Assembly: GCA_025526995.1 (NCBI GenBank)
Contig: JAHLKG010000015.1
Span: forward strand, 1-64,000
DNA: 64,000 bases
Reading direction: 5' to 3'
Origin: Powellomyces hirtus
Lineage: Eukaryota > Chytridiomycota > Chytridiomycetes > Spizellomycetales > Powellomycetaceae
Below the pieces are notes generated by a model. It saw only the letters and a list, made by a program, of their open reading frames with translations. It was not told the DNA's origin and did no database searches. Shown here one piece after another: positions 58,465 through 64,000 of the stretch (positions are counted from its first letter, which is position 1; each line of letters starts with the position of its first letter). A program made the position numbers and the translations under genes.

Positions 58465-59115
58465 ATGCGTTTCCTTCTGAGAACCACCAAACAGATATCG
58501 CAACTACAACCACTTAAACTTACTGTCCCAAGCCTCTACGCTCACACACACTACTTTACACCGTCTTATTACTCATCTTCATCCTCTATCAGAATGGCCA
58601 AACCTGACAATGTCGTGTGCGAAGGTGAGTTGCCGACACTCGAGTTCAATGGACTTGATTGTGTAGACAATGGAGTTGACATAGCTTTTATGTCTAGATG
58701 GTGTCTGCCACATCGACTTCTCCAAGAACAAGAAGGCCGCTGCATCCTCTTCCACACAGTCTGATGTCTCCAAGCAGGTGGAGGACGCCATCGCGAAACA
58801 CAAAGTGCTGATCTACTCCAAGACCTACTGCCCGTACGTACGACAATGTTATCAGTCTCATGGAAACCATCAGGCTAACATATCATATCTAGATACTGCG
58901 ACAAAGCTAAGGCGCTTCTGAAATCGAAGAATGTCAACTATGAAATTATCGAACTTGACACTGTCAAGGACGGCGAGAAGATGCACGCGCACCTCAAGGA
59001 GCTGAGCGGCCAAACCACTGTGCCCAACATTTACATCAACGGAAAGCACATTGGTGGATGCAGCGACTTGATTGAGCTGGACCAGAGCGGCGAGCTTGAT
59101 AAGCTTCTGCAGTAG
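58465..59115 (+). CDS. Dithiol glutaredoxin, possible mitochondrial and cytosolic forms
   Basis: Exons 58465-58624, 58698-58833, 58893-59115 give 172 residues from the first ATG. Residues 1-43 are rich in Arg, Ser, Thr and hydroxylated residues without acids (RFLLRTTKQISQLQPLKL), like a mitochondrial presequence. A second in-frame ATG at 58594 starts a 129-residue form. The core has VLIYSKTYCPYCDKAKALL, with the CPYC redox site split by intron 2 between Pro and Tyr, then TTVPNIYINGKHIGGCSDLI with the cis-Pro and glutathione-binding GG. It reduces disulfides and glutathione mixed disulfides. The CPYC site puts it in the dithiol Grx1/Grx2 class, not the monothiol CGFS class. Confidence 0.93.
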
Positions 59116-59287
59116 AATGCCCGACACTTTACCGACGCTTCTCCCATGTTCACTGCCCATCTGTGAACACGCAACGACAATCCCACGCAGATCTGTTACT
59201 TATCCTACACTTTGATAATAAATGAAATTTTCAAAAGCTATTTATTGCATTCGCTCTGGTACCAAGCGTCCTAGCACTACACTGCAG

Positions 59288-60506
59288 TTAATCTATGCGC
59301 GACACACGCTCGAAATCCGCAGTAGTTGCACCACCCCATGTTATCTTGACGACTGGTGTAATACCTGCGCAAAACGGTTTCAATAAGATTGGCGACACTA
59401 TTCAATGAACCAACAAACCTACCTTGAGCACGACACGCAGCCCGTGTGCGGGGAGCCGAGCTAGGCAATGTGGGTATACTCTTCGCTGCCGCTTCTGAGG
59501 AACGAATAACATCTGGCTCTCCACGTTGTTTTTGCGGCTTTTTCGGCTTTGACATACGTTTTCTTTGAGGTGGTGGAGATCGTGAGGTGTGCGTCTGCAG
59601 CTTATCAGATGATGGATCTCCGGGAAATGCCGTGGGATGGGGTGATGATGGCAATAAGGGTGACTCGGATCGCTCCGAAAATGGTTCCACCTCAAGGGAC
59701 GAGTTGGAGCAGGGCAACTCAACGTCCGAACTGGGAACGAGGAGTATCTGTTCCGTTTCTTTCTGGGAGATGGACTTGCTTCGAATGGGACGGTGATCAG
59801 GCAACCCCTCGGTGTCATCGTCCTCGACAGATACTGCTATTGGTAGTTGTATTGAGGCTTGCGGGGCCTTGTCTCGAGACCTGGCGTCAGTGATCGTGTG
59901 TGTTTTGCGTTGTTCTGAGGTCCGTTGTGATTCATGCTGAAAAGACGCTGGTAGAAGAGAATTCCCATTTTTCGCTGATCGGTGGACAGTTGTTGTCGAG
60001 TCAGTGGTCGTGAATGAAAGTCGTTCCTTTCGGGTAGACGAAATAGGTATGGAGTTTGCACTTCGAGCAGAATCAAAAATGGTAGCTCCGGCATCCTCTC
60101 CTTCCCGAATCTCAGCACATCGTTTGTGAACCTTTTCTTCGCTACAGCTCTCCGCAGCGACAGAAATAGAGCATTCCCGAAGTGCAGTGGTCAAAGCCGG
60201 CACTTCACCGCGCAAAACCGGCCGACGTAGCCCTGCCAATGCATTGAACGGTTTCGCTTCACAAACACCGGGTAGTTTCGAAACGGCTGGCTTCGCAATA
60301 GGTGCGGCGTGTATAGCAAAAGCTCGCGCCTTCGTCTGACGAGTACTGGGTAAAGCAAAAACACGGCACGGACATTGAGTTTGGCTGACATGCTATTTGC
60401 AAGACGTGACGTGGGTCATATTGCAAGCATACCTGTCTCCTCGCTTTCGAGCGGCAAGCTTTGCTTGGTACTTCTCTGTGTTGTTGACGGCAGTTTGGGA
60501 AGTCAT
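59288..60506 (-). CDS. Unrecognised, largely disordered protein
   Basis: Exons 60506-60433, 60345-59423, 59364-59288 give 357 residues, phases 2 and 1. The N-terminus TEKYQAKLAARKRGDSTRQT is basic and helical. The middle is rich in Ser, Pro, Glu, Arg and Lys with many possible phosphosites and a basic patch (RKRMSKPKKPQKQRG) that looks like a nuclear signal. A short ordered end reads GITPVVKITWGGATTADFER. If the second intron were kept, a longer C-terminus with paired cysteines (MGWCNYCGFRAC) would replace it; the donor GTAGGT and acceptor CAG favour splicing. The family is unknown. It lies tail to tail with the glutaredoxin gene, 172 bases apart. Confidence 0.6.
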
Positions 60507-60751
60507 GGTTGCATTGTTGCCAGTGTAAGGAATGGTTTCACGACCAGCGAGAGAGTTGGAAGCAGACGCGTTTAGTACAAATAATATGGGTATAAGTAGA
60601 CTGAAGGACCGTTAATCCCTATTGACATATCGATGGAAAGCGAGATGTCGAGGTATATTCAATACTAGGAAGGGACGGCTACTCTGCGTACATATGCGTC
60701 AAGGGTTAAGATGCGTTTACTCCTTCTACATTTGTGAAGGCTTGAGAGGTG

Positions 60752-61375
60752 TCAAGGTTGTAGAGAAAGGATAGATGGGGATGCGATGGCTCTAATAGGC
60801 TCACAGTACTCGATTTCTGCAGAATTGTCGGTGTCGTCGAAAAGATACAGCGCCTCACACTCGAAGATACCGTACTCCCACACGTCGAAACTTCCATAGC
60901 TTCCAACGGCAACGATATTCTTGAACAGATACACGCGGGCGTCAAGTTTGATGCCTTCTGATGATGAGCAAATGGGTCCGTCTTCATGTCCCACAAAGAT
61001 GACAGGTGGACTGCAGGATTCCATCAGAGCGTTGAAAAGTTGGCGATTCTCATTTATCAAGGGCGCAACGCGTGTGAATTCCAAAGTTGAATCGTCAACA
61101 TCAAGCTGGGAAAGCATAGAGACCAGCAGCTTCTTCGGATCAACGAGTGGATTGCGAAGCGGCTTTTTAAACCTGTTGAGAAACTCAAAATCCGTGCAAT
61201 TCTTCAACGCGATTGCTTGCGTGCGCATAATTTCCCCTCGACGACGTGACAGCACCGCATGGAAATCTTTGTTGACCAGCATCAGGTTGAGGTAGAAACC
61301 GGTCTTGGTGTTGACTGTGATATCGTGCCACCAGCGGTCCACAATCTTCTCGAGCAATTCGGGTGGGAGGCGCAT
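60752..61375 (-). CDS. Putative F-box-like protein
   Basis: A single-exon frame of 207 residues from ATG 61375; the longer frame upstream has only a TTG start. The N-terminus MRLPPELLEKIVDRW followed by LMLVNKDFHAVLSRRR matches an F-box-like helix pattern (LPxEL...I...V.K.F). The rest (VIFVGHEDGPICSSSEGIKL; NIVAVGSYGSFDVWEYGIF) has no recognised repeat; typical F-box proteins carry a substrate module there. A role as an SCF ubiquitin-ligase adaptor is inference from a short, degenerate motif. It is shorter than usual and could be a stand-alone F-box protein. Confidence 0.6.
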   Translation of the reverse strand: MRLPPELLEKIVDRWWHDITVNTKTGFYLNLMLVNKDFHAVLSRRRGEIMRTQAIALKNCTDFEFLNRFKKPLRNPLVDPKKLLVSMLSQLDVDDSTLEFTRVAPLINENRQLFNALMESCSPPVIFVGHEDGPICSSSEGIKLDARVYLFKNIVAVGSYGSFDVWEYGIFECEALYLFDDTDNSAEIEYCEPIRAIASPSILSLQP

Positions 61376-61893
61376 GGCAGATGTCCTTTTGAGAACAAAG
61401 TAACAGAGCTGCAATCAGTTCAAGCTCGGAAGGAAAATGATCTTCATGCAAAAATGTGCCCAATACGCGAATACAGACGCTGTATTAGGGACCTTCCTGA
61501 CGGTTTGTCCTGCGGAACCTATTATCGCTGCAGCCCGCAATCGCGCACGCTTTCCGACGCCCCTCAGGGTCCTGTTGGGGGTAGCGACATGGTTGTTACT
61601 AAGTTTCTAGGTCGAAATGTTGATTAGGAACTTGCACGCGAAGGTGGTTATGCTTCAGTGGCTGTAGCGAGCTGAGCCAAACCAAGCCAGGCCACCCCTA
61701 GTGGCTATGCTTTATCATTTCACTCCCGTATCCTTTGGGTACACAATGAGGCCCTCCCCGGGTGCCGCAAAAACCCCAAAACGCTAGAAGCTCCAACTCT
61801 AAGTACCTCTTTCCATTTGCACACTCTCCTCGACTGAGAACTATACACTCATCATACAATTCAGCTAAAACTTACCCCCATCCACAGTTTAGA
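61376..61893. other. Divergent intergenic region
   Basis: 518 bases between the F-box-like and kelch genes. Nothing further is seen. Confidence 0.5.
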
Positions 61894-63025
61894 ATGACTC
61901 CACGTCTGCTTTGCTCCTTGTCAAAGCCATCTGGTAGTTTTGCTCCTTTGGGTCGCTCTTCGCATTCCGCCAACGTGGTGGGCGACAAATTGATGGTCTT
62001 TGGTGGAGAACAGAAACCGAGAGAGCCTATCGATGCTCGCCTGCACGGTACGCTTGCGCAAATGCACATATTCCTGAGTTTTAGTATTAGACCTTACTCA
62101 CTTCGAGATCCTTCAAAATTACCCAGTGTTTGACCTCCCATCGAAAACGTGGACGGCAATCATCGATGCAACATCCGACGCGCCCAGTCCACGAGTGGGC
62201 CACGGCACCGCAACCTTGCGCGACAAAATCTTCTTGTTTGGCGGGCGCGGCGGCGCAGAGATGAGGCCATTCAACGATCTTTATGAATTCGACGCTGTTG
62301 CCAAGAAATGGTCACAAGTAAATCAAACAGGAGATGTGCCTCCCGCTCGGTCATACTTTTCTACTGCTGCAAGCAAGGCGAGTTCTGCGAGGGTGTATCA
62401 TCTACGCATAGGTTACAGCTCAATTATTAAACTTCTGCGACTGCGTCGTTTCCAGGACCATGTCTATCTGTTTGGCGGATGCCCCGCCGAAGGTCGTCTC
62501 AACGACCTTTACCGCTTTGATCCCAAGACAACAGTATGGACGCAACTACCCAGCCACAACTCCATTTCCCCGCGAGGAGGAGCCGGACTGGCTTACTTGA
62601 ATGGCCGAATCTACTTGCACGGCGGCTTCAACGGCCAAGAGCTGAACGACCTCTGGGCTTTTGACATTGCCTCTAATTCGTGGCAAGAGCTGACGACGAC
62701 GGACGCCGTGGTTCCCGAGGGTAGAAGCGTTCATGGTTTTGCAGCTATTGAAGAGAAGGGCGTGCTGGTGTGCATGCTTGGAGAAAGGGATCCCAGTGCC
62801 GAGGGACATCTCGGTGCGGGCAAGTATCACGACGACATTTGGATTCTTCAACCGCAAACGGAAAATTCCGTTTCATGGCGAAAGGCGTCGTTCGCAGATG
62901 CGGTCGAGAAGCCTAGCCCTCGTGCGTGGTTCCCTGCAGCATCATGGAAGGATAGTGTGGTTCTGCATGGCGGCTTCACTGGCAACGACCGTGACGACAG
63001 CGTGTTCGTATTCCGTCTCGAATAA
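61894..63025 (+). CDS. Kelch-repeat beta-propeller protein
   Basis: Exons 61894-62047, 62127-62392, 62456-63025 give 329 residues (joins phase 1 and 0). At least five kelch blades are visible by their double-glycine strands: KLMVFGG, KIFLFGGRGG, HVYLFGG, RIYLHGGFNG and VVLHGGFTG, with the expected NDLYEF/NDLYRF/NDLWAF turns and downstream W. One blade is weaker (VLVCMLGERDPSAEGHLGAG). The protein is nearly all propeller, with no BTB, F-box or TM region. It resembles fungal and plant stand-alone kelch proteins that act as scaffolds or nitrile-specifier-like factors. A definite role cannot be given. Confidence 0.9.
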
Positions 63026-64000
63026 GGCGAACGTAGCTCAAGTAATCTAGCACCATAAAAGAGGGTTTCATATCTGCTGTTGACCAAGGCGCTTTCACTC
63101 GGAGATAGTTTGGAACACAGTAATATCCCCAATACAATGGCGCCTTGACTTTCATGACATTTCATTTCTCAATCAAATTGAGTAATGTTGAAATCATCAT
63201 TATTCTGCTGCCTGTGCTGTGCACAATTTTTTCGTCCAATATGGCAAAGATCAGTGCAGCGGACACAATTATGGATCCGCCATTGTGCTGAACGCCTTTA
63301 TTTGCCGTGAGGATGGTCCGTCTCATACTGCGGGATAGTGTTGGCAGAATACTGCCTTTGGGTTTTCCCACAAGAAGCAAAGCCACCGGCACACGCTGTT
63401 CCGAACATAGCACCAATCAGAGCTTTTTGGTGGAATAGTGGACTACTCGTCTTTGCTCATATTGCACACAGCAAAAGTTCCATTCGCTTAACCTTTCCTC
63501 CACTACTGAGCGGCATCGTTCCTGAGTAAACCCATATGCCATTTGAACTTTTCCCAAGCACTTTTTCGCTTAGGCCGCAGTAAACCACACCCAATATTGT
63601 TTACAAGATTCATAAAATACAAACAACACCCGCGGATAGTATCGAAAGGTCCAGTCCCACCCACATGTCCATTTCCTTTCAGGTTCACATTGGGGTGTCC
63701 ATAGACTCGGTTCGCACGCAACCCCATCCGCTGTATCAATGAGGTCCCATCCCTTCCTTATCACGCGCGCATGTCAGCCGCATAATATCAGCCAGCCAGC
63801 CAGGGCCCCTTGCGCAGTCCCTTTGACGCGTGTCCCTTCCCTTATCAAAGCACAGCTATTCGCAATCTCCAATATTACCAAATGACATGCGTCGCGTTGT
63901 CCCACCCGCACAGAATTGTAGACACGCGTAACACATTCCTTTCCCCTGGGGCCTGTTTTCCCACAGTCTAGACTCGACATTCCCCACCGCTCATTTCCCA
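63026..64000. other. No gene seen to the end of the window
   Basis: The stretch after the kelch gene. Frames up to 84 codons, no motif, no splice chain. Confidence 0.5.

Overview
The window is nuclear DNA from a fungus, most likely a zoosporic fungus of the chytrid type. Coding regions are split by short GT-AG introns of about 50-100 bases (one is 248). A complete alpha-aminoadipate reductase (lysine route of fungi) and a YSPTSPS-tailed RNA polymerase II subunit are present. A Cache-TM-HAMP protein and two beta-helix/EGF/seven-helix receptors fit chytrids better than Dikarya. The chytrid placement is inference; nothing here names the species.

Layout. 1-6.3 kb is gene-poor and holds a sensor-like gene without an output domain plus decayed pieces, including an ABC transporter whose nucleotide-binding domain lies half on each strand. 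6.3-18 kb is compact: a two-CH-domain coiled-coil protein (-), a seven-exon membrane protein (+), an RS-rich EEP nuclease (+), an SPX-RING ubiquitin ligase ending in a CaaX-like box (-) and a TAP42 homologue (+). 18.2-26.2 kb carries RPB1 (-) and eIF5A (+), head to head. After a glyoxalase-fold gene (-), 28.6-40.3 kb is a head-to-head pair of large receptors: right-handed beta-helix ectodomain, EGF-like module and class C GPCR-like seven-helix region.

41-42 kb encodes a secreted protein with three near-identical cysteine-rich repeats. 42-46 kb is gene-poor, with an 18-base-arm hairpin. 46.2-50.6 kb is LYS2. Then come a four-exon gene I do not recognise (-), an aldose 1-epimerase (-), 2.8 kb without a clear gene, a DJ-1/PfpI protein (+), a glutaredoxin (+), a disordered unknown protein (-), a putative F-box protein (-) and a kelch protein (+).

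Most genes are unrelated housekeeping functions with no operon logic. Links I can point to: the receptor pair shares one 305-base intergenic region; RPB1/eIF5A share a 1.07 kb region; SPX-RING/TAP42, both tied to nutrient signalling in other fungi, share a 0.69 kb region. Exon joins below come from reading GT/AG sites and keeping phase; there is no transcript evidence. No tRNA, rRNA or CRISPR array was found.
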